Of a stretch of 17,747 nucleotides of DNA, positions 6,406-14,871 are shown one piece after another. The translations under genes were made by a program, and so were the position numbers. Position 1 is the first letter of the stretch. Every line of letters begins with the position of its first letter. The stretch spans positions 1-17,747 of the forward strand of contig JAFMAA010000016.1 of the NCBI GenBank assembly GCA_029785235.1. Direction: 5' to 3'. The DNA comes from Nitrososphaerota archaeon (lineage in GTDB: Archaea; Thermoproteota; Nitrososphaeria; Nitrososphaerales; UBA183). The notes below the pieces were generated by a model that ran no database searches, was not told the DNA's origin, and saw only the letters and a list, made by a program, of their open reading frames with translations.

Positions 6406-8435
6406 GTCGCCTCCGCCGATGAGTCCGGGCGCCAGAAGTAACCCGACTCGAATCGAGTAAGCCCTAGCCCTTCGTCGTGTACCAGATGATAGGTACGGGC
6501 GATGTGCGGACTTAGGGAAGCGAAGTAGGGCCGATCGATTTCCGTATCAGTCGAAAAGACTATGACTTGCTCACTCGCCACCGGAAGGAACGATGTGACA
6601 AGGTTGCGGCGATGCGAGCTATCGAGCCGGCCAAGTGGGGTGTCGATTATGAACGGAAGGCTCCGACCAGAGGCCTTCGCGAGGGCCCAGAGTAGGGCCA
6701 CCGCATAGATCTGTTTCTCACCGGCTGCTAGACGCTCCTTAGGGAGCTCCCGGCCGTTCTTGTCCACTAGGGAAACCGAGAAGGACTTTGGGTCAACACG
6801 GATTCCTCCAAGCCACCCTCTCTTTCTCGACAGAGAAGAGAAAGTCTCCTGGAGGGTGTGGGTGACCTCAGCTATTCTTGCCTCCGTCAAGGCCGTCTGG
6901 AACTCTCTCAACACGTTCCCTATCTTTCGTGCGGTCCCAAGGGTCATGGACGCCCTCTCCTGGTGGTACGCCTCCTCTCGAAGTCGATCAATTGTTCGAT
7001 TGACAGAATCGATCTCCCGGTCAAGGCGGGCTAGATCTGTATCTAGGGTGGCCAGTTGAGCCTTCAATTCGCTTAGCCGAGTATGCAGGGCGTTGAACTC
7101 GGTAATCAGCGGCGCAAGCTGAGCTTCCGACGGGGCCTTGGCTAGGCGTTGAATGACATCCTGTTGTTGAAGGCTCAACTCCCTGTGACGGGTGGCCAGG
7201 TTCCTTACCTCTGCAGACGATCGGGAGGACGCCTCCTCGAACCACCCTAAGACTTTCGCCGCATCGCGGGCGGAGAACTGGTTCAGATTCCCGCTGTTCT
7301 GTAAGCTGGACGGAGGAACTAGTGCGCCCTCGATGATCGCTCGCACCATGGAGGCAACCACCGGGTCCAGCGACTCACCCTTCGACCCATTGTTGATCTG
7401 GGCGAGTTCGGAAAGTCGCTCATCGACGCGTTTTCGAATGAATGAAGACGCCGTGAGCCACTGTTCACCCTCGACTTCGTCCTCTATCCTTCGGCGTGCC
7501 CTCAGCATAAGTTCGGGGGTGAGGGCAATAGGAAATACGCCGGCAGCTAGTTCCCGTAGCCGAGTTTCAGTAGCTTGCAACTCGGTGGCCAGCGCAGATT
7601 GGTGGTGAACCAAACGTTCTCTCTCCCGAGCCCACCCTCCCCCTTCTGCTGCAATGTGACGCTCCTTACTTTCGACCTGGGATGCAGTCACATCCGCGTC
7701 AGTTTGAACCCCCGCTCTGACTGAAAAAAGGTCGCTTCGTTTCCTCTTCAGTTCCTCCAACCGCCTGTGGGCCTGACCCAACTGTCTACCGACACGGGAC
7801 GTTCCTGTCTTCCTGAGCTCCTTAGCGACAATGAAGTCAAGATCGACTGTAAGCCTATCCACTAAATCAAGGCCGACCAAGGAACGGAAGGACTCGGCCA
7901 GACGCAGAGCGCCAGACTCATCCTCGGCCAAGGACTGAATCTTCTCTCCGTCGAAGAAGAACAAGCGGGAGAGCCCCGGGGGAATCAGGTCCCAGACGAA
8001 GTCCTGCAACAGTGACCTCTCCACATCGCCAAGAGGTAATCCGTCTCTGTAAATTTCCAAGGATTCTTTCATGGCCTTGTTTCGGAAGCCCCACTCTCGG
8101 CGGATGGTGTAGCGATTCTGAGTTCCGAGGCGACCATGTTCTAGCTCCAGTTCGACCGAACAGGATTCAGGATCTGCCAGCGTCGCTGAGTGTCTTGAGA
8201 GACGGTTCCGCATCTCCGCTTCGTACTGGTCGCGGGTGAGTGGGGGCCAGAATGCCCCCGCCCCGTAGAGGGCGAGCTTGAATGCCTCGAATACGGTGGT
8301 CTTTCCGGACCCATTCATACCGCCAAAAAGAATGATCGGACGACGAGCGAAACGCGTCGTTGACGGTGTGAGGTCAAAGTCGGTACGACCTCGGAAGACC
8401 CCAAGGTTCTCAATTGAGAGCCGGCTAAAGATCAT
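6402..8435 (-). CDS. dndD: DNA phosphorothioation ATPase DndD (SMC-like)
   Basis: A 677-residue ATPase with the DndD plan. Walker A is GGMNGSGKTT (38-47). After the N-terminal lobe come the FFFDGEKIQSLAE motif, typical of DndD, and long coiled coils in the middle. The signature-like AAGEKQIYAVALLWALA and Walker B LPFIIDTPLGRLD (about 593-605) close the head. It uses ATP to open or scan DNA so that DndC can exchange oxygen for sulfur. ATG 8435 overlaps the dndC stop as ATGA. Length and motifs are intact, so an active enzyme is expected. It is clearly different from the second DndD-like ATPase at 2405-4339. Confidence 0.95.
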   Translation of the reverse strand: MIFSRLSIENLGVFRGRTDFDLTPSTTRFARRPIILFGGMNGSGKTTVFEAFKLALYGAGAFWPPLTRDQYEAEMRNRLSRHSATLADPESCSVELELEHGRLGTQNRYTIRREWGFRNKAMKESLEIYRDGLPLGDVERSLLQDFVWDLIPPGLSRLFFFDGEKIQSLAEDESGALRLAESFRSLVGLDLVDRLTVDLDFIVAKELRKTGTSRVGRQLGQAHRRLEELKRKRSDLFSVRAGVQTDADVTASQVESKERHIAAEGGGWARERERLVHHQSALATELQATETRLRELAAGVFPIALTPELMLRARRRIEDEVEGEQWLTASSFIRKRVDERLSELAQINNGSKGESLDPVVASMVRAIIEGALVPPSSLQNSGNLNQFSARDAAKVLGWFEEASSRSSAEVRNLATRHRELSLQQQDVIQRLAKAPSEAQLAPLITEFNALHTRLSELKAQLATLDTDLARLDREIDSVNRTIDRLREEAYHQERASMTLGTARKIGNVLREFQTALTEARIAEVTHTLQETFSSLSRKRGWLGGIRVDPKSFSVSLVDKNGRELPKERLAAGEKQIYAVALLWALAKASGRSLPFIIDTPLGRLDSSHRRNLVTSFLPVASEQVIVFSTDTEIDRPYFASLSPHIARTYHLVHDEGLGLTRFESGYFWRPDSSAEAT

Positions 8436-9880
8436 GGTTCGCCTTGGGCTGCTCTTGAACGAGAATTCAACTCACGGAGAACGGTCTTCTCGTCGCGCCA
8501 TTCTTCGCGCAGGACCTGGGCCAGATTCTGGAACACCGAGGCCCTTCTAGCCATCCCCTGAACCTCCCGTTCCACGTCAAGGAGCCGCACCACTAGCAAC
8601 GGGGGTACACCATGGCGTTCACATACATCCGATAGGAGTTTCGCATCCTCTGTGGAGAAGCTCCCCAGATCATCAGAAATCCAAGTGCCGTCAGCGCCAA
8701 ACACCTTCCTGAAGATCCTCGGAACTGAGTCGTCCCAGTCGCCGCACTCGTGTTTCCATATTCGCCTTATCTCCTCAAGCTCTCGGTGCTGAATCAGTTC
8801 CATTCCCCCATCAGGACCGTTCTGCTGGACTGCCTTCTGAGCTTGGAGCAGACGTTCAAGGAGTTCCTTACGAAACTCGAAACGATAGGGGCCCCGAGAG
8901 AATGTAGGGGATCCATTTGACTTCATCCGCATCTGACCGTTGCGACGCTTTGCTTCTCTGAACTCCACCTTCCTTTCAGGGTTTTGGGTACTGGCCAGAA
9001 GGTTCCGGAAGTCTAGAAGAGGCTGCATCCATGTTTCTCCACCGTCTATCAGAGCCTCCATGGCGTGATCTTTGCTTACCACTGTGCAGACCCAGCAGCC
9101 GAATCGACTGTTGCCGCACGATGGAGTGGTTTCATCCACGACCAAGGGACACTCGCCAGCGTTGGCGCTACGGTAGAGGGCCAACAGGTCCCTGTTGTTG
9201 TTTCCCCACGGGCTCTGGTTCTGAAGCAGGTAACTCCAGACGTCGTCCGTGGAGAAGTCGGCGATGGGCGTGTAGACGAAGGTATTCGATAGAGTGCGAT
9301 GTCTGGATAGCAGGCTTCCCTTGATGTGGGCTAGACTCATGACCTGAGCTCGGGTCATGCTCTCTTGCTTTCGCACACCGAGCACGACGATGACCTCCCC
9401 GCTTTTTGAGACTTGATCGAGGATGAAGCGATCTGCCGGCTGAATCTTCATCCGGTCCGTGCACCATCTAAAGGCTCGAGAAGGAGCAGGGTATCCGCGG
9501 CCGATGAGGTTGACCCAGAAGGTCTCGGTGGCGGCCGGTTGTACCTTGGTGGATGTGAAAGGTAAATGCCGCTCCTTGGCCACCGTCCTGATACGCTCCA
9601 GGGAGCGGTCGATTAGACCGACGATGACAGGTGTTTCAACTAGTGTGTCTGAGGAGATTACGTGTATCGACTTCGTCCGTTGGGATGCGGGGAGTTCGGC
9701 AATGGCATTCCATACGAGCTGGAGTGTGCAAGTCGAGTCCTTCCCCCCGCTGTATCCGATGACCCAAGGGCGTTTGTCCTGAAGGTAGACCGACCGAATC
9801 TCATCGCTGATGTCTCGAAGCGATCGCTTGTCAAAGACTGAGCCGGCCGTGAAGGGGACAATCAGGTCGTCTGGGCTCAT
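8432..9880 (-). CDS. dndC: DNA phosphorothioation sulfurtransferase DndC (PAPS reductase-like, Fe-S)
   Basis: A 482-residue member of the ATP-pyrophosphatase/PAPS-reductase superfamily. The PP-loop GYSGGKDST lies at 42-50. Cysteines likely to hold the 4Fe-4S cluster are C140 (RWCTDRM), C255, C262 and C265 (SCGNSRFGCWVC). It activates the DNA backbone phosphate with ATP and transfers sulfur received from DndA. The C-terminal third (about 290-482) is the longer DndC-specific extension, rich in charged helices. ATG 9880 overlaps the dndB stop as ATGA. All expected catalytic features are present, so modification activity is plausible. A role in sulfate assimilation is unlikely in this operon. Confidence 0.97.
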   Translation of the reverse strand: MSPDDLIVPFTAGSVFDKRSLRDISDEIRSVYLQDKRPWVIGYSGGKDSTCTLQLVWNAIAELPASQRTKSIHVISSDTLVETPVIVGLIDRSLERIRTVAKERHLPFTSTKVQPAATETFWVNLIGRGYPAPSRAFRWCTDRMKIQPADRFILDQVSKSGEVIVVLGVRKQESMTRAQVMSLAHIKGSLLSRHRTLSNTFVYTPIADFSTDDVWSYLLQNQSPWGNNNRDLLALYRSANAGECPLVVDETTPSCGNSRFGCWVCTVVSKDHAMEALIDGGETWMQPLLDFRNLLASTQNPERKVEFREAKRRNGQMRMKSNGSPTFSRGPYRFEFRKELLERLLQAQKAVQQNGPDGGMELIQHRELEEIRRIWKHECGDWDDSVPRIFRKVFGADGTWISDDLGSFSTEDAKLLSDVCERHGVPPLLVVRLLDVEREVQGMARRASVFQNLAQVLREEWRDEKTVLRELNSRSRAAQGEP

Positions 9881-11016
9881 GCCTCAGCTCCCCTCGCTGA
9901 CCCCTTCCGGAATGAGGTTTCTGCTTGGTGCTCGGCCGGTGTGAGAGGAAGTCCAAGAATGGTCTTGAGCAAGTTCCCGGTGAGAATGATGTTCATCGGC
10001 ACCTTGCTGGCGCGGCCACCCATCAGGGCCCGTCCCTCCCAGAGTCTTGCGTTGGTGCGATGCCAATCGATCTCGTCCAACTTGGACAAACGGCTCTTCC
10101 AGTCGTCAGGATATCGTCCGACAAGAGAATATCCTGCGCGGCCGAGGGCGTGAAGAGCAATCCCATGAGCATGGACGAAGTCCTGACGAAGCTCTGCACA
10201 GCTTACCTTACCTTCCACCGCTAGCCTCCATTCGGGTATGTGATCTAGCAGTTCTCCCCAGTAGGCCGCAGCTAGCTCCTCGTCCCTCCGCGTAGGTGGT
10301 GTCTTGCGACTCTCGCCCCCTAGAAGTGCCTTCGTCGCCTGGAAGATTGTGCTCAACGTGAACAACTTCCGTGAGCGGTTCGAAATAGTCGTCTTTCCCA
10401 CCTCCGTGAACCCCCTAAAGGTCGGGACTCTCTCGACCAGGGTCTTGGCCAGGGTGGCAAAGGGGTCACGATTGTCATAGAGAATCCCGAGTGATCGGGT
10501 GGGCCGAACTGCATGCTTGTTAAGATCAGCGAACATCTGCTGGCTTCGCTTCAAGCCAGCGTCTTGGAAGAACACTACGGAAAGCGTCTCATCACCGAGA
10601 TCAGGCCGTTGCTCAAGCGCTTCCTCTATTGCAGCTCGCCGGTGTTGACCGTCATTGATAACAATCCTCGCGCTCATCGGGATGACGAGCTGGCCGAGTT
10701 GGGAAGGCGCCTTTCCATCCCCCACTGGGGTGAACTGGACACGCTTGTCGACAGAGGCGGTGATTGAAGAGAAGACATAGTCTCTCGGGTTTGTGGTAAT
10801 GTACTTGGCGATCTCTGGAATCCGAGCTTTGTTCAGAACCCTTTGAGCCCTCAGTTCGGGCGGAACCTCACCACCGTCGAAGGTAAAAATCTTGGGAACG
10901 AGTTTCATCGGGCACATAGCCACGTAGAACTCACGCCCTGCCTGTATTCCTCTTAATGCGGGGAAGCTGTAGTTGTAGGGGTCTGAAGGCTCTGCACTCG
11001 GCAACGTCCGCCTCAT
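9877..11016 (-). CDS. dndB: DGQHR-domain protein DndB, regulator of phosphorothioation
   Basis: A 379-residue protein with the defining DGQHR motif at 122-126 inside VINDGQHRRAAIEEAL. It also has the QMFADLNKHAVRP block (160-172) that DGQHR/ParB-like proteins share. DndB is not needed for the chemistry. In bacteria it lowers modification frequency and represses dnd transcription by binding the operon promoter. Here it is first in the operon and directly downstream of a promoter with three direct repeats, which suits autoregulation. ATG 11016 is supported by a TATA box at the right distance for a leaderless transcript, and no ribosome binding site precedes it. The archaeal system described as DndCDEA lacks dndB from its core, so its presence here is notable. 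Confidence 0.95.
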   Translation of the reverse strand: MRRTLPSAEPSDPYNYSFPALRGIQAGREFYVAMCPMKLVPKIFTFDGGEVPPELRAQRVLNKARIPEIAKYITTNPRDYVFSSITASVDKRVQFTPVGDGKAPSQLGQLVIPMSARIVINDGQHRRAAIEEALEQRPDLGDETLSVVFFQDAGLKRSQQMFADLNKHAVRPTRSLGILYDNRDPFATLAKTLVERVPTFRGFTEVGKTTISNRSRKLFTLSTIFQATKALLGGESRKTPPTRRDEELAAAYWGELLDHIPEWRLAVEGKVSCAELRQDFVHAHGIALHALGRAGYSLVGRYPDDWKSRLSKLDEIDWHRTNARLWEGRALMGGRASKVPMNIILTGNLLKTILGLPLTPAEHQAETSFRKGSARGAEA

Positions 11017-11030
11017 GTCAGACCGAGAGT

Positions 11031-11080
11031 GGAAGTCTGATATAAGTGTTTGGAAGTCTACTGGTACGTTGCGGAAGTCT
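11031..11080. repeat. Three direct repeats GGAAGTCT at exact 21-bp spacing, candidate operators
   Basis: GGAAGTCT occurs at 11031-11038, 11052-11059 and 11073-11080, each 21 bases from the next, which is two turns of B-DNA. The sites therefore face the same side of the helix and lie on both sides of the TATA box of the dnd operon. The first copy is also part of an inverted repeat, TCAGAC (11018-11023) and GTCTGA (11035-11040), that covers the inferred transcription start. DndB is the obvious candidate ligand because bacterial DndB binds its own promoter. An unlinked repressor is possible. Confidence 0.6.
11040..11045 (-). promoter_or_regulatory. Archaeal-type TATA box of the dnd operon
   Basis: On the minus strand CTTATATC spans this site, with its centre 26 bases before the A of the dndB ATG. 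That spacing fits an archaeal TATA box with transcription starting at, or within a few bases of, the start codon. The lack of a Shine-Dalgarno sequence before dndB agrees. A bacterial -10/-35 pair with proper spacing is not apparent. Confidence 0.55.
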
Positions 11081-11135
11081 TCCTAGAAATGGGATTCCCA
11101 CCCTTGGCCAAGTTGGAGTAGGACAACCTGGCCCC

Positions 11136-11159
11136 GCACCCTTAAAGAGTAAGGGGTGC
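11136..11159. repeat. Inverted repeat between dndB and sfsA
   Basis: GCACCCTTA at 11136-11144 and TAAGGGGTGC at 11150-11159 are complementary except for one extra G, with five bases between. The element lies in the divergent intergenic region, about 120 bases from dndB and 83 from the sfsA ATG. It could be an operator or an insulating hairpin. No U-tract follows on either strand, so a terminator is not supported. Confidence 0.4.
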
Positions 11160-11198
11160 CGACGGAAGCTTTGGCGATCGTACGGCAAGATTCGGTGA

Positions 11199-11205
11199 TT
11201 TAATC
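11199..11205 (+). promoter_or_regulatory. TATA-like box for sfsA
   Basis: TTTAATC is centred 40 bases before ATG 11242. Transcription would begin near 11228 and leave a leader of about 14 bases that contains a G-rich run and GGGAG just before the ATG. This supports ATG 11242 over the upstream in-frame GTG 11218, which would be too close to the box to be transcribed. Confidence 0.35.
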
Positions 11206-11241
11206 TCAGTTTGCTATGTGAAGCCCGGGGGGGACAGGGAG

Positions 11242-11988
11242 ATGCCTAAGAGCGGAACTCATGCTGCCTTGCCGAAGGATCCGAAGGGGGCATGGATTCG
11301 CGTGAGGGGTCGCGTGGTGGAGGGATCTTGTGTGAGACGGTCCAAACGGTTTGTCGTCACGGCTGAAACCTCCCAAGGTCAAGTGCAAGCCTTCTTGGCA
11401 CACACAGGCCGTTTGGGGAATCTCGTGTACCCTGGAGCGAATCTCTCTATTGTAGGGCCACTATCTGCCGGTACCCGCACTCTTCAGTACGACGTACTGG
11501 CATCCCGGCAGGGGGATGTCGAAGTTGTTGTCGACACTCGACTCCCCAACGCGTTGGTCCATCGTGCCCTTGAAGTACACGCCATACGCGGCCTGCCCGC
11601 TTACTCCGCAATTCAGACAGAGGTCCCACTGGGAGATAGCCGAATTGACTTCTCTCTGCTTGGTGCGAAGGGAACGGCGTATCTTGAGGTGAAGTCTTGT
11701 TCCCTTTCCGATGCCGGAGTTGCTCTCTTCCCCGACGCTCCTTCGGAGCGTGAAGCCCGTCACCTGAAGGTTCTTGCAAGTGCACTGAGAGCCGGAGACG
11801 AGGCGGCCATGCTATTCCTCGCTACGAGGCCGGACGTCTCAGAGTTTCGCCCCAATGAAGACGCTGACCCTGTTTTTGCCCACTCTCTACGGAGTGCTCA
11901 GAAGATCGGACTTCGAGTGCGGGCATACAACTCTCGTCTCAAGGGCACTATGTTCTACCTTGGGTCTCCCCTTCGAGTATGTCTGTAG
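11242..11988 (+). CDS. sfsA: SfsA family DNA/RNA nuclease
   Basis: A 248-residue protein from ATG 11242; an upstream GTG at 11218 would add eight residues but fits the promoter less well. SfsA proteins have an N-terminal OB-like domain and a C-terminal PD-(D/E)XK fold. Seen here are the AHTGRLGNLVYPG block of the first domain and the active-site set D136 (RIDFSL), E149 and K151 (YLEVKS). The ending YNSRLKGTMFYLG is also typical. Originally named for sugar fermentation stimulation, the family is now regarded as a nuclease, with unclear physiology. It stands alone between the dnd operon and an integrase. Whether it is a core gene or part of the island cannot be decided from the window. Length and motifs are complete. 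Confidence 0.9.
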   Translation: MPKSGTHAALPKDPKGAWIRVRGRVVEGSCVRRSKRFVVTAETSQGQVQAFLAHTGRLGNLVYPGANLSIVGPLSAGTRTLQYDVLASRQGDVEVVVDTRLPNALVHRALEVHAIRGLPAYSAIQTEVPLGDSRIDFSLLGAKGTAYLEVKSCSLSDAGVALFPDAPSEREARHLKVLASALRAGDEAAMLFLATRPDVSEFRPNEDADPVFAHSLRSAQKIGLRVRAYNSRLKGTMFYLGSPLRVCL

Positions 11989-12065
11989 CAGACTTCGCTA
12001 ATGCAGTTCTCGGGACCCCTTTCCTACCGACTAGGCTGGTGGCCTCCACGTTTCTTTCGCCGCTC

Positions 12066-13106
12066 TCACGTGCGTACTCTCCTGGGCCTCTGGGAAGAGG
12101 AAGACCCAGAGGGCGGCGCGCTCCATGAACGCGCTTGCGTTGAGCGAATCAGATCCCTCATCTTAGCATCGAACTTTGCGACCCCATCCCTCATCCTGTC
12201 CTCATCCATCCCGATGTAGTGTGCTGTCATATCGATGGAGGTGTGCCCGAAGAAGTTCTTCAGCTCCACGAGGTTCATCCCTGCGTAGTACGCGATTCGA
12301 CCGAACGTGCGCCGAAGGTCGTGGTGGGAGACCAGCGCCCAACCATTGGCGTTCGTGGGGAATCCTGCAAGGTGGGCGGACCTCTGGATGAGCTGGTCGG
12401 TGCCGCTATGGCAAATTGACCGGCCCGGCTCAATACCTGGGAAGACGAGGTCTCCTGGAGCTCTTCCTTGGGCCAAAGGCTGAAGGACCGCCCTCGCGGA
12501 TTCGGTCATGGGGATCGTTCGCCACTTCCCACCATTCCGGCCCTTGCCATGAACCATCATCCGAGAGCCCTCAAAATCGAGGTCCTTCACCCTGAGCCGC
12601 TGGACCTCGATGCGTCGTAGGGCGTTGAACCCTTCGCACGCCACCAAGGCAGGTGCGAGGTAGTTGATGCCGGGCACGCGAGGGGGCCTGGCATGGGGAT
12701 TGACTGGCTGACTGGTTAGTTTCTGCGCCCCTCGAAAGAGAGCTACCAGCTGTTCCTCTGTCAACCAGCGTCGATGCGACATCTTTCCCGTCGGTAGACA
12801 CCAGACACCTTTGCGGTCCGCGACTGGGTTCCCGATCCACTTCAAGAAGGGTCGCAGACAGTTGAAGAAGTTCGACATCGTAGTCGGCTCCCAACCTATT
12901 TTCTCTTTCAGTGCCCGAATGTGCTCGACTCCCACCTTCCGTGGTGTTGGAGCAGGGTCGAACCCGAGAGGGCGGAGTAGTGCCGGCATCCGGTTTATGC
13001 ACCACAACATTCGCGCGAGCCATCCCTCCGTCACCTCGTCCTGCTGTCTCTTCCAATCGACAAACGCCTTTCCCCGCTCTTGCCAATAACGATCGAGTGT
13101 GTTCAT
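12066..13106 (-). CDS. Tyrosine recombinase/integrase, full length
   Basis: A 346-residue site-specific recombinase. Residues 1-100 are a helical core-binding (SAM-like) domain and about 110-315 the catalytic domain. Catalytic residues are R164 or R165 (NALRRIEV), K188 (HGKGRNGGK), H262 and R265 (HHDLRRTF), H288 (FFGHTS) and the nucleophile Y297 (TAHYIG). All are in place, so it is probably active. The C-terminal 25 residues are a Ser/Arg-rich tail outside the fold. A strong TAGGAG ribosome binding site precedes ATG 13106, and an 8-bp hairpin sits just before that. It is convergent with sfsA. It likely mobilises, or once mobilised, part of this island. No tRNA or att duplicate was found by eye. 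Confidence 0.93.
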   Translation of the reverse strand: MNTLDRYWQERGKAFVDWKRQQDEVTEGWLARMLWCINRMPALLRPLGFDPAPTPRKVGVEHIRALKEKIGWEPTTMSNFFNCLRPFLKWIGNPVADRKGVWCLPTGKMSHRRWLTEEQLVALFRGAQKLTSQPVNPHARPPRVPGINYLAPALVACEGFNALRRIEVQRLRVKDLDFEGSRMMVHGKGRNGGKWRTIPMTESARAVLQPLAQGRAPGDLVFPGIEPGRSICHSGTDQLIQRSAHLAGFPTNANGWALVSHHDLRRTFGRIAYYAGMNLVELKNFFGHTSIDMTAHYIGMDEDRMRDGVAKFDAKMRDLIRSTQARSWSAPPSGSSSSQRPRRVRT

Positions 13107-13116
13107 CTTCTCTCCT

Positions 13117-13140
13117 ATCGGGGCTGTTTGGGGCCCCGAT
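13117..13140 (-). repeat. Perfect 8-bp hairpin upstream of the integrase ribosome binding site
   Basis: ATCGGGGC (13117-13124) and GCCCCGAT (13133-13140) pair perfectly around an 8-base loop. On the minus strand the element ends directly at the integrase Shine-Dalgarno (TAGGAGAG). It could be an mRNA hairpin modulating translation or a dyad operator. A weak TATA-like ACTATTG lies further upstream, which would place the hairpin at the start of the transcript. The 147 bases between 13141 and 13287 hold no other feature I can see. Confidence 0.4.
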
Positions 13141-13287
13141 CAAGCCGTACCCGAACGAACAACAATAGTTCCCTGAGTTGGCTATCGAGGACGCCATGGG
13201 AGCCTCATCAGTCGCTGGGCCTACCCTTGCGGTCTCTCAGCTTCCCTACCTCGAACTCGTGCTTCGGTTGATAGGATTACTCGAGGT

Positions 13288-14871
13288 TCAGCGCTTTCGG
13301 TGTAGCCTCCATTTCCTAGCTGGAGGCGCTTTGCTTGAGTGTTCTTCTTCCTCTCTCAAACGCTTCCACATCGTGTCAACACCTACCGGGACCCAGTGAG
13401 CATCGCCGAGCCCGGAGTATTGGTCTTTCGGACAACCCGCGTCACAGGCTGTCTTGGGGCCCCACTTCATCTCTCCGAGCTCAACATAGAAGCGTTGCTG
13501 GAACCCAGGCTCCTCGGGTGGGAATCCCAAGGTGATTCGTAGGAGCCGTTGAACCATCAACGAGCCGACAAGGGCATTGTGGCTGACAACGCTAGGCGCC
13601 CTCGGTGTTTCAGTGGGTTCCTTGCCAAAGACGCGAACATAAGGATTGGGGCCCTGAAGTTCTGGCGACTCGCGGGCAAGTGTAACCTCCTCTCTATTGT
13701 AGACACCTTGGCACTCGAGACAAGGTCCCTCAGGGGCACATTCTGACACCTGCGACTTCCCAGTGACTCGTCCCGTTCTCTCGTTGACTACGAAGATGGT
13801 TCCGCCATCGACTACTGGAATCTGGTAAGCGTATGACACGTGATCGAGCACCTGCCGGGCCACCGGACTGTCGGCCGCGGCAAGGATAACATCACAGTCT
13901 AGGAGGGGACGAAGACCCTCCCATTCGGCGACACTAGCTCTGAATGCCAGGATGTCTAACCCATCCACCGTCGCACTTTCTCGTGCCAGCCTTTCCACGT
14001 AAGAGACTTTGGGTTGCCCCACATCTGTCCGTCTTGCCCCTATGGCTCTGTTGAGATTCTCGACCTTCAGCCTGTCAAAATCGACTAGCACCAGGCTCCC
14101 AACACCAAGGCGGGCGAGCGCCTCCACGACGTAACTTCCTACACCTCCCGCTCCTGCCACGCCCACCCTCAACTGCTTGAGGATACGCTGACCACCGGAA
14201 CCCCAGAGACGAAGCGTGCTGTCGAGGCTCTGGGACAGAGGATCAATCGTCCCTGGACCGCCAGCAACCCGTCTCAGTCGGCGGGGTCCGACTATCTTGA
14301 CGAAGTCTACATCCTTGAAATGCCCACCACTAGAACGGAAGTCCCTCTGTCTGGCTTCTCTCGGCGTAGTAGGTTGTGGCCACCAGTACTCTCGTACCCG
14401 CCATGCTCCATTCGGGGCCACTATCCCAGCAGCAACCGGGGAGTTATCGTCCAAGCCACGCGCGAGTGTCCACAGATGGTCCCGCTCCGTTCTAAGATCG
14501 GGAGGACTGGGTGAAGGCCGAAGTTGGGGGGCTGTCGAGGGCCCAAAGTGAGAGTGAACAACGACGAGGCCTGCATGAGAAGAGTCGGCACGCGCCACTT
14601 CCAGTGCTCTACGGAAGTACAAGTGAGAGAACTGCAGCCCATCCGCACCTTCTCCAACCCATCCGGGTTCTTGCGTCACAATGCTTCGAAGGTGCAGTGT
14701 TCGTCTCCTGACTCCCTGCCCAGAATGAACAACCCCGATGAAACCGCGTTCCTCCATGGTCGTGCCGGCCTCGGCGTTAGTGAAAAGAAATTCCAGAATC
14801 CCCTGTTGGAGGGATTCCCTTACAGCGAACGCGAGTTCTCTTACGCGAGTCGGATCCGACGTTCTATCCAC
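13288..14871 (-). CDS. JAB isopeptidase-E1 (ThiF/MoeB-like) fusion of a ubiquitin-like system
   Basis: A 527-residue two-domain protein. The N-terminal 165 or so residues are a JAB/JAMM metalloprotease, with zinc motif H106-S-H108 and later S122-P-P-D125. The gap between H108 and S122 is 13 residues, longer than the usual 7-10. Residues about 215-475 are an E1-like adenylating domain: GAGGVGSYV (240-248), VDFDRLKVENLNR (263-275), K288 and AADS (332-335). C384/C387 and C476/C480 are probable zinc ligands, and C378 could be a thioester Cys. Such proteins trim a ubiquitin-like tail, then adenylate it for conjugation. The start is GTG 14871 with AGAGG 7 bases upstream, and it overlaps the E2-like gene by 31 bases. 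ThiF or MoeB metabolism is unlikely because of the JAB fusion and the E2/Ubl neighbours. Confidence 0.9.
   Translation of the reverse strand: MDRTSDPTRVRELAFAVRESLQQGILEFLFTNAEAGTTMEERGFIGVVHSGQGVRRRTLHLRSIVTQEPGWVGEGADGLQFSHLYFRRALEVARADSSHAGLVVVHSHFGPSTAPQLRPSPSPPDLRTERDHLWTLARGLDDNSPVAAGIVAPNGAWRVREYWWPQPTTPREARQRDFRSSGGHFKDVDFVKIVGPRRLRRVAGGPGTIDPLSQSLDSTLRLWGSGGQRILKQLRVGVAGAGGVGSYVVEALARLGVGSLVLVDFDRLKVENLNRAIGARRTDVGQPKVSYVERLARESATVDGLDILAFRASVAEWEGLRPLLDCDVILAAADSPVARQVLDHVSYAYQIPVVDGGTIFVVNERTGRVTGKSQVSECAPEGPCLECQGVYNREEVTLARESPELQGPNPYVRVFGKEPTETPRAPSVVSHNALVGSLMVQRLLRITLGFPPEEPGFQQRFYVELGEMKWGPKTACDAGCPKDQYSGLGDAHWVPVGVDTMWKRLREEEEHSSKAPPARKWRLHRKR

Noticed and set aside
7192..7608. 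138-residue plus-strand open frame within dndD
   Set aside because: It is a shadow of dndD: Ser/Arg-rich translation and no ribosome binding site or domain.
9007..9014. A further copy of GGAAGTCT like the dnd operator
   Set aside because: It lies inside the dndC coding sequence, without spacing partners, and is expected by chance for an 8-mer.
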